The notes: generated from the sequence alone by a model not told the origin. A stretch of 64,000 nucleotides of DNA from Palleronia sp. LCG004 (GCF_032931615.1 NZ_CP136762.1:1-64000); one strand, 5' to 3'. Shown: positions 54,133-63,479, counted from the stretch's first letter. Program-made: numbers and translations.

Positions 54133-55118
54133 CCGAGGCCTCGATCCTCAAGGTCGAGGATCTCTCGACGACCTTCCGGACGGAACATGGATCCGTCCCG
54201 GCCCTCACTGCGGTCAGCTTCGATATCCGGCCGGGCGAAACGCTGGCGGTGGTGGGGGAGAGCGGTTCCGGCAAGAGCGTCACCGCGCTGTCGATAATGC
54301 GGCTGCTGGACAGAAACGCCCGGATCGATGCCGCCACTCTCAGCTTCAGGCGGCGCGACGGCAGTCGCGCCGAACTGGTGCGCGCCACCGAGAAGGAAAT
54401 GCGGGGGATCCGGGGCAACGAGATCGGCATGATTTTCCAGGAGCCGATGACATCGCTCAATCCGGTTCTCACGGTCGGCGACCAGATCGGCGAGGCCGTC
54501 ATCCAGCACCGGAAGATGTCGCGAGGCCAGTTGCGCCAGGAGGTCCTCGAGCTTCTTCGCCTCGTCGGCATTCCGGCGCCCGAGCACCGGGTCGATCAGT
54601 ATCCCCACCAGATGTCCGGTGGCATGCGCCAGCGCATCATGATCGCCGTGGCGCTGGCGTGCCGGCCGAACCTGCTGATCGCCGACGAGCCGACCACGGC
54701 CCTCGATGTCACCATACAGGCACAGATCCTGCGGCTGCTGAACCGGCTGAAGGCCGAACTCGGCATGTCGATCCTGTTCATCACCCACGATCTCGCGGTC
54801 GTGTCCGAGATCGCCGACCGGGTCGTGGTCATGTATGGCGGATCCGTTCTCGAGCAGGGCACGGTCGACGACGTGCTGACACGCCCCGTCCATCCCTACA
54901 CCCGCGGCCTTCTCGCCAGCCTGCCGAGCGGGTCCGGCGCGCGCCTCAAGGCGATCCGCGGAACCGTTCCCGCACCGGCCGACCGGCCCGCGGGCTGTCT
55001 CTTCGCTCCGCGCTGCGATCACGCGCGGGAGCTCTGCGAAGCCAGCCGCCCGGACCTGACCGACCGCGGCGAGGGCCATCCGTCCCGGTGCATCCGCAGC
55101 CCGGAGCTCTTCCCATGA
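54129..55118 (+). CDS. ABC transporter ATP-binding protein (DppD/OppD family)
   Basis: ATPase of 329 aa. Walker A is GESGSGKS, the signature is MSGGMRQR, Walker B is [12 protein letters not shown] and the switch His follows in [11 protein letters not shown]-terminal oligopeptide/dipeptide domain (about 235-325, [14 protein letters not shown]) carries the cysteines that in relatives hold an iron-sulfur cluster. The start is a GTG at 54129 overlapping the previous stop by 4 bp. It pairs with the next ATPase to power the divergent permeases. Confidence 0.93.
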   Translation: MTEASILKVEDLSTTFRTEHGSVPALTAVSFDIRPGETLAVVGESGSGKSVTALSIMRLLDRNARIDAATLSFRRRDGSRAELVRATEKEMRGIRGNEIGMIFQEPMTSLNPVLTVGDQIGEAVIQHRKMSRGQLRQEVLELLRLVGIPAPEHRVDQYPHQMSGGMRQRIMIAVALACRPNLLIADEPTTALDVTIQAQILRLLNRLKAELGMSILFITHDLAVVSEIADRVVVMYGGSVLEQGTVDDVLTRPVHPYTRGLLASLPSGSGARLKAIRGTVPAPADRPAGCLFAPRCDHARELCEASRPDLTDRGEGHPSRCIRSPELFP

Positions 55119-56074
55119 ACGACACGCTTCTGCAGATCGACGATCTGAAAGTGCATTTCGCCGTGCCCGGCGGCACGGTGCGCGCCGTCGACGGCGTCAG
55201 CTTCGATATCCGGCGCGGCGAGGTTCTGGGCGTCGTCGGCGAGAGCGGATCGGGAAAATCGACCGTGGGCCGCGGCATCCTGCGTCTGGAAACGCCCACG
55301 GACGGCAGCATCCGGTTCGACGGGACGCATATCCACAACCTGCCCGAGACGCAGTTCCGCGCCTACCGGCGGCGGATGCAGTATGTCTTCCAGGATCCCT
55401 ACGCCTCGCTCAATCCGCGCAAGCGTGTCGATGCCCTCATCGGCGAGGCGCTTTCGATCCACTCGATCGGCTCCCGGTCCAGCCGTCCCGGCCGGATCGC
55501 GGAACTGCTCGAACAAGTGGGACTGCCCAAGTCGGCCATGTCGCGCTATCCCCACGAATTCTCAGGGGGGCAGCGTCAGCGGATCGGCATCGCACGGGCG
55601 CTCGCCGTCGAGCCGGAATTCATCATCGCGGACGAGCCTGTCTCGGCGCTCGACGTCAGCGTTCAGGCACAGGTCGTCAACCTTCTGCAGGATCTCCAGC
55701 GCGACCTCGGATTGACGATGCTCTTCATCGCCCACGATCTGAGTGTGGTGGAGCATCTCTGCGACAGGGTCGTCGTTCTGTATCTCGGCAAGGTGATGGA
55801 GATCGGCACGCGTTCCCAGATATACGGGAACCCCCGGCATCCCTACACGCGGGCCCTTCTCGCAGCCGCGCCGAAAGTCGGGAAAAGGCCGCAGGACACC
55901 CCCATCGTCGAAGGGGATATCCCTTCTCCCATGGCCCCGCCGTCGGGATGCGTCTTCCGGACGCGGTGTCCGCTGGCCACCGATGCCTGCGCCAGTGCAG
56001 TCCCCCCGCTCGAGCGTCTCGGCGAGGGCCACAAGGCCGCGTGCATCCATCTCGACCGGACTGCGGAATCGTGA
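55115..56074 (+). CDS. ABC transporter ATP-binding protein (DppF/OppF family)
   Basis: Second ATPase of the transporter, 319 aa. Walker [10 protein letters not shown], signature FSGGQRQR, Walker [13 protein letters not shown] and switch His in FIAHDLSVV are intact. The C-terminal domain with [14 protein letters not shown] is typical. The ATG at 55115 overlaps the stop of the first ATPase by 4 bp; cutC follows after 43 bp. Confidence 0.93.
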   Translation: MNDTLLQIDDLKVHFAVPGGTVRAVDGVSFDIRRGEVLGVVGESGSGKSTVGRGILRLETPTDGSIRFDGTHIHNLPETQFRAYRRRMQYVFQDPYASLNPRKRVDALIGEALSIHSIGSRSSRPGRIAELLEQVGLPKSAMSRYPHEFSGGQRQRIGIARALAVEPEFIIADEPVSALDVSVQAQVVNLLQDLQRDLGLTMLFIAHDLSVVEHLCDRVVVLYLGKVMEIGTRSQIYGNPRHPYTRALLAAAPKVGKRPQDTPIVEGDIPSPMAPPSGCVFRTRCPLATDACASAVPPLERLGEGHKAACIHLDRTAES

Positions 56075-56117
56075 TCGGCGCGCGGAAACACGTGCCCGGA
56101 TTGCGGCAAGAACGGGT

Positions 56118-56837
56118 ATGAGCCGGACGCTGGAAATCTGCGTCGACAGCCATGCGGGGCTGATGGCGGCCGTCACGGGCGGTGCCCACCGGATCGAACT
56201 CTGCGCGGCGCTGGCGCTCGGCGGACTGACCCCGTCCGAGGCGCTGATGCGGGCCGCGGCACGCTGCCCTGTGCCCGCCTATGCCATGATCCGTCCGCGC
56301 GACGGCGATTTCCTCTTCTCGGACGAGGAACTGTCCGACATGGAGACGGAGATCGATCGCGCCCGCGCGCTCGGCCTCGCAGGCGTCGTGCTGGGCGCGG
56401 GCTCAGGCGACGGGCTCGATCTCGGCGCGCTCGACCGCCTTGCGAAGCGCGCCGAAGGTATGGGGCGCACCCTCCACAGGGTGATCGACTTGCTTCCCAC
56501 CCCCGCCACCGCTCTCGGCAGTGTCGCAGATCTGGGGTTCGAGCGGGTGCTCACCTCCGGCGGCGCGGTGACGGCCCCCGAGGGTGCCGCGACGATTGCC
56601 GAGATGGTGCGCGCCGCGCCGCCGGGCCTGTCGATTATGGCCGGCAGCGGAATCAGACCCGAAAACGCGGCCGAACTGATCGCCGCAACCGGAGTTCGCG
56701 AGATCCACAGCTCGGCCTCCGCGGCCGCGTCACCGCCCGACGCCGATCTGGTGCGCCTCGGCTTCGCCCCCACCAATGCCCGACGTACCGATCCCGAAGC
56801 AGTCGCCCGCCTGTCCCGTGCCCTGACCTCCGTCTGA
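56118..56837 (+). CDS. cutC: CutC family protein
   Basis: TIM-barrel protein of 239 aa. The family segments LEICVDSHAGLMAAVTGGAHRIELCAALALGGLTPS, VPAYAMIRPRDGDFLFSDEEL, TLHRVIDLLPTP, FERVLTSGGAVTA and IMAGSGIRPENAAEL are all clear. CutC was named for copper homeostasis in E. coli, but that role has been questioned, and many cutC genes sit with sugar-catabolic genes. As the last gene of an operon with an M81 hydrolase and a peptide-type transporter, a role on the imported compound, perhaps as a lyase or isomerase, is more likely than copper handling. Confidence 0.9.
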   Translation: MSRTLEICVDSHAGLMAAVTGGAHRIELCAALALGGLTPSEALMRAAARCPVPAYAMIRPRDGDFLFSDEELSDMETEIDRARALGLAGVVLGAGSGDGLDLGALDRLAKRAEGMGRTLHRVIDLLPTPATALGSVADLGFERVLTSGGAVTAPEGAATIAEMVRAAPPGLSIMAGSGIRPENAAELIAATGVREIHSSASAAASPPDADLVRLGFAPTNARRTDPEAVARLSRALTSV

Positions 56838-57013
56838 GCTTCGAGCTTGGCGCGAGCGATCGCGAAACCCTGCGCAATGTTCATTCAGCCGAAATCGAGC
56901 CTTCCGTTCTTGTCGAATGAGCTAAGATCGAACGGGACATCCATCGAGGCTGCCCCCCTAATCGTAAGATCGTCCCGGATATGAAGTTGTCCGATGACGG
57001 GCCGAGGCCGATG

Positions 57014-57658
57014 TCACCAGTCCACTTCGAACGTCGTGACCAGCGCGGATACCTGCGCGTCGGTCAGCCGGCGCGGCGACAGGGTGCGGGTCATCATTGC
57101 CAGCCTGGCCCCGGCCTCGAGCTCCTCGATGGCGTGCACCGCAGCTTCCAGATCCTTCCCCGCGACCACGGGGCCGTGATTGGCGAGCATCACCGCCGAC
57201 CGCTTTCCGGCAAGGCCGCGGATCGCATCGCCGATGCAAGGATCCCCGGGCATGAAGTAGGGCAGCAGCTTGACCCGCCCGAGCTTCATGATCGGGTAGG
57301 GGGTCAGCGGGGGGAGGAAGTCGTCGGCGTCGACATCGGGCATCATCGAAAGCGCGACCGAATGGCAGGAATGCAGGTGCACGATGGCACCTGCCTTGCT
57401 GCGGGTCTCGTAGAAGGCCGAGTGCAGCGGCATTTCCTTGGTCGGCTTGTCGCCATCGACGTGGAGCATGCCTGCGTCGAACAGGCTCAGACGCGCCGGA
57501 TCGAGCGTCATGAAGGACGAGCCCGTGGGCGTCACCAGAAGACCGCCATCCGGCGTACGGACCGAGATGTTCCCGGTCGAGCCATGGGTCAGCCCCTGGT
57601 CGTAGAGCGTCGCGGCATACGTACAGACCTGTTCGCGAAGGCGTGCCATCTCGCTCAT
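57014..57658 (-). CDS. otnC: Class II aldolase/adducin protein, OtnC-like (3-oxo-tetronate 4-phosphate decarboxylase)
   Basis: Metal-dependent enzyme of 214 aa. The phosphate-binding GSTGNIS and TPTGSSF, the metal ligands in HLHSCHSVALS and the third His in LANHGPVVAG are intact. OtnC enzymes decarboxylate 3-oxo-tetronate 4-phosphate to dihydroxyacetone phosphate, the last step of erythronate/threonate catabolism. Its ATG overlaps the kinase stop by 4 bp, the usual otnK-otnC pairing. It is the last gene of the operon. Related aldolases acting on branched sugar acids cannot be excluded. Confidence 0.87.
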   Translation of the reverse strand: MSEMARLREQVCTYAATLYDQGLTHGSTGNISVRTPDGGLLVTPTGSSFMTLDPARLSLFDAGMLHVDGDKPTKEMPLHSAFYETRSKAGAIVHLHSCHSVALSMMPDVDADDFLPPLTPYPIMKLGRVKLLPYFMPGDPCIGDAIRGLAGKRSAVMLANHGPVVAGKDLEAAVHAIEELEAGARLAMMTRTLSPRRLTDAQVSALVTTFEVDW

Positions 57659-58908
57659 GGTCTTGCCTCCAGCATCGCCAGTGCGGTCTCGAAAAAGTCG
57701 ACATCGCCGAAATTGCCCGACTTGAGCGCCAGCACGAGAGGCCGGCCTTCCGCCGCCACTGCGGGAACGCCCGGCGTGATCTCGGGCCCGATGCGCAGGG
57801 CGGTCAGACCAAGCCCCTCGACGACCGCGCCCGACGTTTCGCCCCCTGCCGTCACCAGCCGCCGGACGCCGTTGGCGACAAGCAACCGCGCGGTCTCGGC
57901 AAAGAACGCTTCGAGCCGTCCCGCGACGATCTCGCGACCGTATTTCTCCTGGGCGGCCTTCACCGTCGCGGGATCGGCGGAAGAGTAGAGCAGGAGGGGG
58001 CTGTCGCTTTCGAGTGCGGCGCCGACGGCCTCGTCCGGGGTGACGCGGCCTTCCATGACCTCATCGGCGGTGATCTCCAGTGCCGGATGCCGCTCGCGCC
58101 AGCGGGCGATCTGGGCACGCGTCATCGTCGAGGCGGAGCCTGCGATCAGAGCCGCGGGACCCGCCTCTCCGCGCCAGTCTCCCTCGACCGAATAAAGGGC
58201 ATCCGCGCCCAGCAAGTTGACCGGAAGCCCCATCGCGACGCCGGACCCGCCGGTGATGAGCGGCACACCATCGGCGGCGGCACCGATTGCACGCAGATCC
58301 GCGTCGTTGATCGCGTCGATGACGACCAACGGGCGACCGGCCTCGGTCTCCGCCCGAACCGCGGCCAGTATGGCGTCGGGGCCTTCCGCGACGGTGCCGG
58401 CGGCGACATGCCCGACCCCACGCTCCGACTGGCGCGCCAGCCAGCGCCGGATGTCGGGATCGGTCATCGGGGTCAGCGGATGATGTTCCATCCCCGATTC
58501 CGAAAGCAGTTTGTCCTGTACGAAAAGGTGGCCCTGGTAAACGGTTCGCCCCGTTGCCGGGAAAGCGGGGCAGACGATCGCCGTCTCGGTACCGAGGCGT
58601 TCCATCAGGGCCTCGATCACCGGACCGATATTTCCCTGGGGCGTCGAATCGAAAGTCGAGCAATACTTGAAGAAGAACTGCGTGCAGTCCTGCGCGATCA
58701 GCCAGTCGAGCGCCTCGAGCGACCGGCGCACCGCGTCCTCTACCGGCATCGTGCGGGTTTTGAGCGCGACGACGCCGGCATCGACATCGGCCGGTGCGTT
58801 GCCTTCCGGAACGCCCGAGAACTGAATGACGCGCATCCCGTTCTTGGCAAGCATCGATGCAAGGTCCGACGATCCGGTGAAATCGTCACCGATGCATCCG
58901 AGTTTCAT
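57655..58908 (-). CDS. otnK: Four-carbon acid sugar kinase, OtnK-like (3-oxo-tetronate 4-kinase)
   Basis: DUF1537-family kinase of 417 aa. The N-terminal sugar-binding domain begins GCIGDDFTGSSDLASML and has FFKYCSTFDSTPQGNIGP; the C-terminal nucleotide-binding domain has RLVTAGGETSGAVVEGL and KSGNFGD. OtnK phosphorylates 3-oxo-tetronate at C4. Close relatives act on D-threonate or on 3-oxo-isoapionate, so the exact substrate is uncertain. It starts 39 bp after tctA and overlaps otnC. Confidence 0.88.
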   Translation of the reverse strand: MKLGCIGDDFTGSSDLASMLAKNGMRVIQFSGVPEGNAPADVDAGVVALKTRTMPVEDAVRRSLEALDWLIAQDCTQFFFKYCSTFDSTPQGNIGPVIEALMERLGTETAIVCPAFPATGRTVYQGHLFVQDKLLSESGMEHHPLTPMTDPDIRRWLARQSERGVGHVAAGTVAEGPDAILAAVRAETEAGRPLVVIDAINDADLRAIGAAADGVPLITGGSGVAMGLPVNLLGADALYSVEGDWRGEAGPAALIAGSASTMTRAQIARWRERHPALEITADEVMEGRVTPDEAVGAALESDSPLLLYSSADPATVKAAQEKYGREIVAGRLEAFFAETARLLVANGVRRLVTAGGETSGAVVEGLGLTALRIGPEITPGVPAVAAEGRPLVLALKSGNFGDVDFFETALAMLEARP

Positions 58909-58947
58909 GATCGGGCTCCCTGTCGTGTCGAACTCATGGGCGACCCG

Positions 58948-60447
58948 TCACGAGTCGCGGGTTTCGGTGACGGCTTCCGTCGGGCGGCGAAGCAGCGGCA
59001 GGACCACCGTCATCAGCACCAGCAGGATGGCGGTCGCAAGAAGGATGGCGCTGATCGGCCGATCCAGGAACACGGACCAGTCGCCGCGGGACATCGCCAG
59101 CGATCGGCGCAGTTCGCTCTCGGCGATCGGTCCGAGCACGACCCCGAGAATGATCGCGACGAGGGGGAAGCCCACCTTCTCGAGCAGGAACCCCGCGAGG
59201 CCAAAGCCCAGCATGAGCCAGACATCCATCATCGAGTTCTGAACAGAGTAGGTGCCGACTATACAGCAGATCACGATGATCGGCCCGAGCACCGAGTAGG
59301 GCACGTCGAGCATCTTGGAAAGCAACGCGATGAACGGCTTCGAGAACACGAGGATCAGCAGGTTGACGATCAGCAGACCGACGAACACGGCATAGATCAG
59401 GTCGGTATTGCCGGTCATGAAGGTCGGACCCGGGGTCAGGCCGTGAACGATGAATGCGCCGAGGATGACCGCGGTGGTACCCGAGCCGGGGATGCCGAGC
59501 GCGAAAAGCGGGACGAGCGCGCCCATCGCCGCGGCGTTGTTGGCGGCTTCCGGGGCCGCGACGCCTTCCGGCGCGCCCTTCCCGAAGCGCGAGCGGTCCT
59601 TCGACCAGCGGACGGTTTCCGAATAGGCCACCATCGCTGCGGTCGACGCGCCGATACCAGGCAGGATGCCGATGGCCGTGCCCAGAATGGACGAGCGCAG
59701 GATCGCGCCGCGGACCTGCCGGATCACCGGCCAGTCGAAGATGCGGATCTTGAACTTCTTGCTGTCCAGGTGGACATCCCCCTCCTGGCTTCGCTTGAGC
59801 ACCTCGGAAATTGCGAAGAGGCCGATGATCACGGGGATCAGGTTGATACCGCTCATCAATTCGAGATTGCCGAACGTGAAGCGCTGCGTTCCGGTCAGCG
59901 GGTCGAGCCCGACGGAGGCGATGATCAGGCCGATGCAGACGCCGATCACGCCCATGATCAGGTTGCCCCCGAGGGAGGCCACGACAGTCAGTCCGAGCAC
60001 GGCGAGCGCGAAGAATTCGGGTGAGGAGAACTGCAGCGCGATGTTGGCCAGCAACGGCGTGGCCACGATCAGCACCACCGTGCCCAGAACGCCGCCGAGC
60101 GCCGAGGAGAGAATACCGATGCCGAGCGCCTTTCCGGCCTCTCCCTTCTGGGTCATCGGGTAGCCGTCGATAGCGGTCATCACCGCCTCGGGGGTGCCCG
60201 GGGCCCGATAGAGGATCGCCGTGATCAGGCCCGAGAAGACGCTCGAGGCATAGATCGCCGTAAGCAGCATGAAAGCACCGGTCGGCTCCATCGAATAGGT
60301 CACCGGCAACAGGATGACCACGAGGATCACGCCGCTGATCCCGGGCAAGGCCCCGCCGACAAAGCCGATCAGAACGGCGGATGCGAGGATCAGGAGGTTG
60401 ATCGGCTGGAGGACGACTCCGAAGCCGCCCATCAGATCGCTAAGCAT
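58948..60447 (-). CDS. tctA: TctA large permease (second Tct system)
   Basis: Inner-membrane permease of 499 aa, the normal TctA length, with about eleven membrane segments. Landmarks: GGALPGISGVILVVILLPVTYSM, LYRAPGTPEAVMTAIDGYPMTQKG, ILPGIGASTAAMVAYSE and FALGIPGSGTTAVILGA. Unlike the permease at 11634-13664 it is not fused to TctB, which is encoded just upstream. The ATG at 60447 has GGACAT upstream. It is part of the sugar-acid operon and should import the operon's substrate with TctC and TctB. Confidence 0.92.
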   Translation of the reverse strand: MLSDLMGGFGVVLQPINLLILASAVLIGFVGGALPGISGVILVVILLPVTYSMEPTGAFMLLTAIYASSVFSGLITAILYRAPGTPEAVMTAIDGYPMTQKGEAGKALGIGILSSALGGVLGTVVLIVATPLLANIALQFSSPEFFALAVLGLTVVASLGGNLIMGVIGVCIGLIIASVGLDPLTGTQRFTFGNLELMSGINLIPVIIGLFAISEVLKRSQEGDVHLDSKKFKIRIFDWPVIRQVRGAILRSSILGTAIGILPGIGASTAAMVAYSETVRWSKDRSRFGKGAPEGVAAPEAANNAAAMGALVPLFALGIPGSGTTAVILGAFIVHGLTPGPTFMTGNTDLIYAVFVGLLIVNLLILVFSKPFIALLSKMLDVPYSVLGPIIVICCIVGTYSVQNSMMDVWLMLGFGLAGFLLEKVGFPLVAIILGVVLGPIAESELRRSLAMSRGDWSVFLDRPISAILLATAILLVLMTVVLPLLRRPTEAVTETRDS

Positions 60448-60469
60448 GAAATGTCCTTTCAGCCGTCCG

Positions 60470-60955
60470 TCAGGGCAGCGGAATGTTGAGAAGCCGATCG
60501 AAGACAAGGGCGACGATGGCGACGGCTATCACGGTGTTGAGCACCACCCGCAGGGGCCGGCGCTCGCCGAGCACGACGGTCGCGGTCGCGGCAAAGATGG
60601 CGGTCGCCAGGAGGTAGCCGGTCAGCGCCATGATCAGCGAGTAGCCGAGCGCCAGCCCGAAGATCATCAGGTGGGGCCAGCGCCTGCCCGAGAGGTGGTC
60701 CCGCTGGACGGCGGCGTCGGGTTCGCTGCCCGAAACCTCGTCGGGGCCGGTGAACTGCTCAGCCCCCCGGGTCCAGAGCAGCAGCGCCATGACGACGACC
60801 AGCCCGAGCAGCAGCACCAGCACGCCGAACGGCCAGGTCCGCGGCCCGACGAGGGTAGATACCTCATGGCTCGCCGGGAACTGCGCCGCCTGCCAGAGAA
60901 AGCCGAGGCCGACGAAAAACGTGACGATCACGAAGATGGAGAGACGAGTCGACAA
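60470..60955 (-). CDS. tctB: TctB small permease (second Tct system)
   Basis: Small membrane subunit of 161 aa with four hydrophobic segments, typical of TctB. The best start is a TTG at 60955, with a strong AGGAGG 7 bp upstream; the alternative ATG further up (60994) lies on the far side of that ribosome-binding site. The gene sits between tctC and tctA, as in other tripartite tricarboxylate transporter operons. Confidence 0.85.
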   Translation of the reverse strand: MSTRLSIFVIVTFFVGLGFLWQAAQFPASHEVSTLVGPRTWPFGVLVLLLGLVVVMALLLWTRGAEQFTGPDEVSGSEPDAAVQRDHLSGRRWPHLMIFGLALGYSLIMALTGYLLATAIFAATATVVLGERRPLRVVLNTVIAVAIVALVFDRLLNIPLP

Positions 60956-60989
60956 GGCGGAACCTCCTGTCAGTACCTGATCCGAAGAT

Positions 60990-61019
60990 CGCATGCCCGC
61001 CGGTCAGGGCAGGCATGCG
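60990..61019 (-). promoter_or_regulatory. Hairpin between tctC and tctB
   Basis: On the leftward transcript CGCATGCC pairs with GGCATGCG and inner TGCC with GGCG (one G-T pair), a 12-bp stem with loop CTGACC. No T run follows. The loop and inner stem resemble those of the hairpin at 13710-13739. Probably an mRNA 3' stabiliser or attenuator. Confidence 0.72.
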
Positions 61020-61027
61020 CGAAGGGA

Positions 61028-61978
61028 TCATTCGGCGGCCAGGAGCTCCTGGAAATACGCGAGGTTCTTCTCGAGTTCGGCCCGGTACTCCTCGCTGCCA
61101 AGCCAGCCCGGACGCACGTCGAGGAAGGTCCGCGCCGCGTAGTCCTGATAGGCCTCCGAGCCGTAGATGTCCTCGAAGACCGCTTCGATGGCACCGATGG
61201 TTTCGGGCGGGGTCTCGGCATTGATGAAGATGCCGCGCTCGTTGCCGAAGGTCAGATCCCAGCCGTTCTCCATGGTGGTCGGAATATCGGGATAGGCCTC
61301 GAGCCTGTCGTCCGCCAGCGCGAGGACCGGGACCATCTCGCCCGACTCCATGTAGCCCTGAATGGCGCTGATCTCGTTGAACATGCCGTCGATATTGCCA
61401 CTCAGCAGGTTCGCGGACGCTGCACCCTCGTTGTCGTAGGGGATGAAGTTCAGATCGAGACCGGCTTCCGCATTGAGGCCCAGAAAGGCCATGCGGTCGA
61501 TGCTGGCCGCATGGGTGCCGCCGATGATCAGCGTGCCGGGGTTCTCTTCGGCGGCAGCCTTGAACGCCTCGAAGCTCTCGTACTTCTCGGGGTTCACGAC
61601 CAGCATCAGAACGTCCGACTGCATCCTTGCGACCGGGGTCAGCAGGTCGAGTCCGATCGGGTTCTGTCCGGCGGCGAGACTGGTGATCAGGGTGGACGAC
61701 GCGAACTCGATGGATTCCCCGTCAGGGTCCGCGGTGGCGGTACGCTGGTGCGCGACGGCACCGGAGGCGGCGGGCAGGTTTATGATGGTGACATTGGCGT
61801 CGAGCCGCTCTTCCAGCATCGGCTGAACCGTGCGCGCGAAGTTGTCGGTCCCGCCACCGGCACCGGCGGCGACGAAAGCGGTGATCGCGGACGGACTGTA
61901 GCCATCCTGTGCGAAAGCGGGGCCGGAGCAGACGGCGATCGCTGCGACCGTCGCGACGGAGCGGTAGGTGATGTTCAT
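61028..61978 (-). CDS. tctC: TctC periplasmic solute-binding protein (second Tct system)
   Basis: Receptor of 316 aa with a signal peptide (about 1-23, ending GPAFA). Mature TctC/Bug features: ITAFVAAGAGGGTDNFARTVQPMLEERL, NLPAASGAVAHQRTA, IGGTHAASIDRMAFLGL and FIPYDNEGAASANLLSG. These proteins bind small organic acids. The ATG at 61978 has GGGAGG upstream. Its gene sits between the SAF-domain oxidoreductase and the permeases, so the ligand is probably an aldonic or tetronic acid, not a tricarboxylate. Confidence 0.92.
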   Translation of the reverse strand: MNITYRSVATVAAIAVCSGPAFAQDGYSPSAITAFVAAGAGGGTDNFARTVQPMLEERLDANVTIINLPAASGAVAHQRTATADPDGESIEFASSTLITSLAAGQNPIGLDLLTPVARMQSDVLMLVVNPEKYESFEAFKAAAEENPGTLIIGGTHAASIDRMAFLGLNAEAGLDLNFIPYDNEGAASANLLSGNIDGMFNEISAIQGYMESGEMVPVLALADDRLEAYPDIPTTMENGWDLTFGNERGIFINAETPPETIGAIEAVFEDIYGSEAYQDYAARTFLDVRPGWLGSEEYRAELEKNLAYFQELLAAE

Positions 61979-62051
61979 GGTTTCCTCCCTGTGATTTGAA
62001 CGTGTAGTCCGGCTCTCCGATTTGGTGACATCGCAGAGCCGTTGTCTGCCG

Positions 62052-63452
62052 TCAGGCCGACAGCCTCTGTTCGGCAAGGCGTCGATCCTGTTCTTCGCGC
62101 AGGCGAACGAGCTCGCTGTTCCGGTCGAGCACGAGATCTCCCATCCGGATCAGCTCTCCGGCGCGGACATCCCGGGCCAGCCTGCAGTTCGAGGCGATGT
62201 AGAACGGTGCGGGGGCCTGCGCATCGAGCGGGCGGCCCGGCATCATGCGTGAAGACACGCCTTCGATCGAATGATGATGACCGCCCATTTCGAGATAGCT
62301 GCCCGCGGGAAAGTCGCGATCGGCATGCGCCACGAGGTCGATATGATGGCCGGGCTGTTCCGCGCCCGACGACACACCTTTGAGACCGATCTCGAAGATC
62401 GTCGTGGCGGCCTCCATCCCGAGCAGGTGGCGGGGGATGTAGATCATCGCGGTGCGCCCGCTGCGGCTGACCGCATGGCCTTTGCCGCGCAACATTTCCC
62501 AGGTCTCGTCATGCTTGCAGCGCACGACCACGAAGACGCCTCCGGCAAAGCTCACCTCGCCCGGTTCGCGCAGGCAGTGAAAGACGTCGAGCACACGAGG
62601 CCGTGACAAGATGCCCCCCTCGGACGTTTCCGACAGAATGGTTGCGACCTCATCGATGCGGGCGATGGGGCAGTGCAGGTCCGGACGGTCGGGCAGCATG
62701 CCGCAGGCATTGGCGACCAACGTCATTTCGCACAGATCCGGCACCGCCCGCTGGGGCAGCATGGCAGTGGCGGCCGCGCGCCGCGCGACGAACTCGGCAC
62801 AATCGCCGTCGCCCAGCCGTTCGAGACCGGCAAAATCGGGTGCCTCGACAGTTTCTCCGTCGACCGTCATGGTGCCGTTGGCCCGGTCATGGACGAAATC
62901 GTATTCGCTGGACTTGCCGGCGGCGACGATCTCGAGGCCGAGCACCTCGGCCCAGGTGATCAGGCCGATCAGCAGACTGGGCTGGTCGCCGTCCACCGGC
63001 GAAACGATCAGGTTCCGCTCACGCGCCATCGCGGCGAGACCGGGTCCGACGACACTGTCCACCTCCTTGGAAACCATCGCCACGTGACAGCCGTTCTCGA
63101 GGGCCATCCGCGCATGGCGGGCACCCGATTCCGGGGCACCGGTGGCCTCGACGACGACCTTGACCGGAAGCGCCGCGACGGTGGCATAATCGCTTGCAGC
63201 AATGAACGCTCCGTCATTCCATGCGTCCTGCGCTTCGTCCGCTGTGCTGCATTCCCGGATCTCCGAGGCGGCCACACCTACCGAGCGAAGGCTCTCGGCC
63301 GCGATGCCGCTCTCGCGATCGACCGCCACCCGGACGGAGAGCCCCGGCACCACCTGCCCCTGCGCCAGAAAGCTGCGGCCGAAGCCGCCCGTCCCGATGA
63401 TCGTGCAGTCGACGGATCGCGATCCGCGGTCGAAATAGGCGTGGTGGTTCAT
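62052..63452 (-). CDS. NAD(P)-dependent oxidoreductase with C-terminal SAF domain
   Basis: Protein of 466 aa. The N-terminal half is a homoserine-dehydrogenase-like Rossmann domain (CTIIGTGGFGRSFLAQG, about 15-30; later VVVEATGAPESGARHARMALENGCHVAMVSKEVDSVVG). The C-terminal part (about 375-450, SSRMMPGRPLDAQAPAPFYIASNCRLARDVRAGELIRMGDLVLD) is a SAF domain, as found in sugar-acid dehydratases and sialic acid synthases. As first gene of an operon with otnK- and otnC-like genes it is the candidate for the oxidation step before phosphorylation. The ATG at 63452 has GGAGGAGG upstream. No characterised homologue can be named with confidence. Confidence 0.82.
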   Translation of the reverse strand: MNHHAYFDRGSRSVDCTIIGTGGFGRSFLAQGQVVPGLSVRVAVDRESGIAAESLRSVGVAASEIRECSTADEAQDAWNDGAFIAASDYATVAALPVKVVVEATGAPESGARHARMALENGCHVAMVSKEVDSVVGPGLAAMARERNLIVSPVDGDQPSLLIGLITWAEVLGLEIVAAGKSSEYDFVHDRANGTMTVDGETVEAPDFAGLERLGDGDCAEFVARRAAATAMLPQRAVPDLCEMTLVANACGMLPDRPDLHCPIARIDEVATILSETSEGGILSRPRVLDVFHCLREPGEVSFAGGVFVVVRCKHDETWEMLRGKGHAVSRSGRTAMIYIPRHLLGMEAATTIFEIGLKGVSSGAEQPGHHIDLVAHADRDFPAGSYLEMGGHHHSIEGVSSRMMPGRPLDAQAPAPFYIASNCRLARDVRAGELIRMGDLVLDRNSELVRLREEQDRRLAEQRLSA

Positions 63453-63479
63453 CCGGTCCTCCTCCAAGGGAATCGCGAT

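Noticed and set aside
57643..60024. 793-aa rightward open frame
   Set aside because: Antisense to OtnK and TctA genes; no family motifs.
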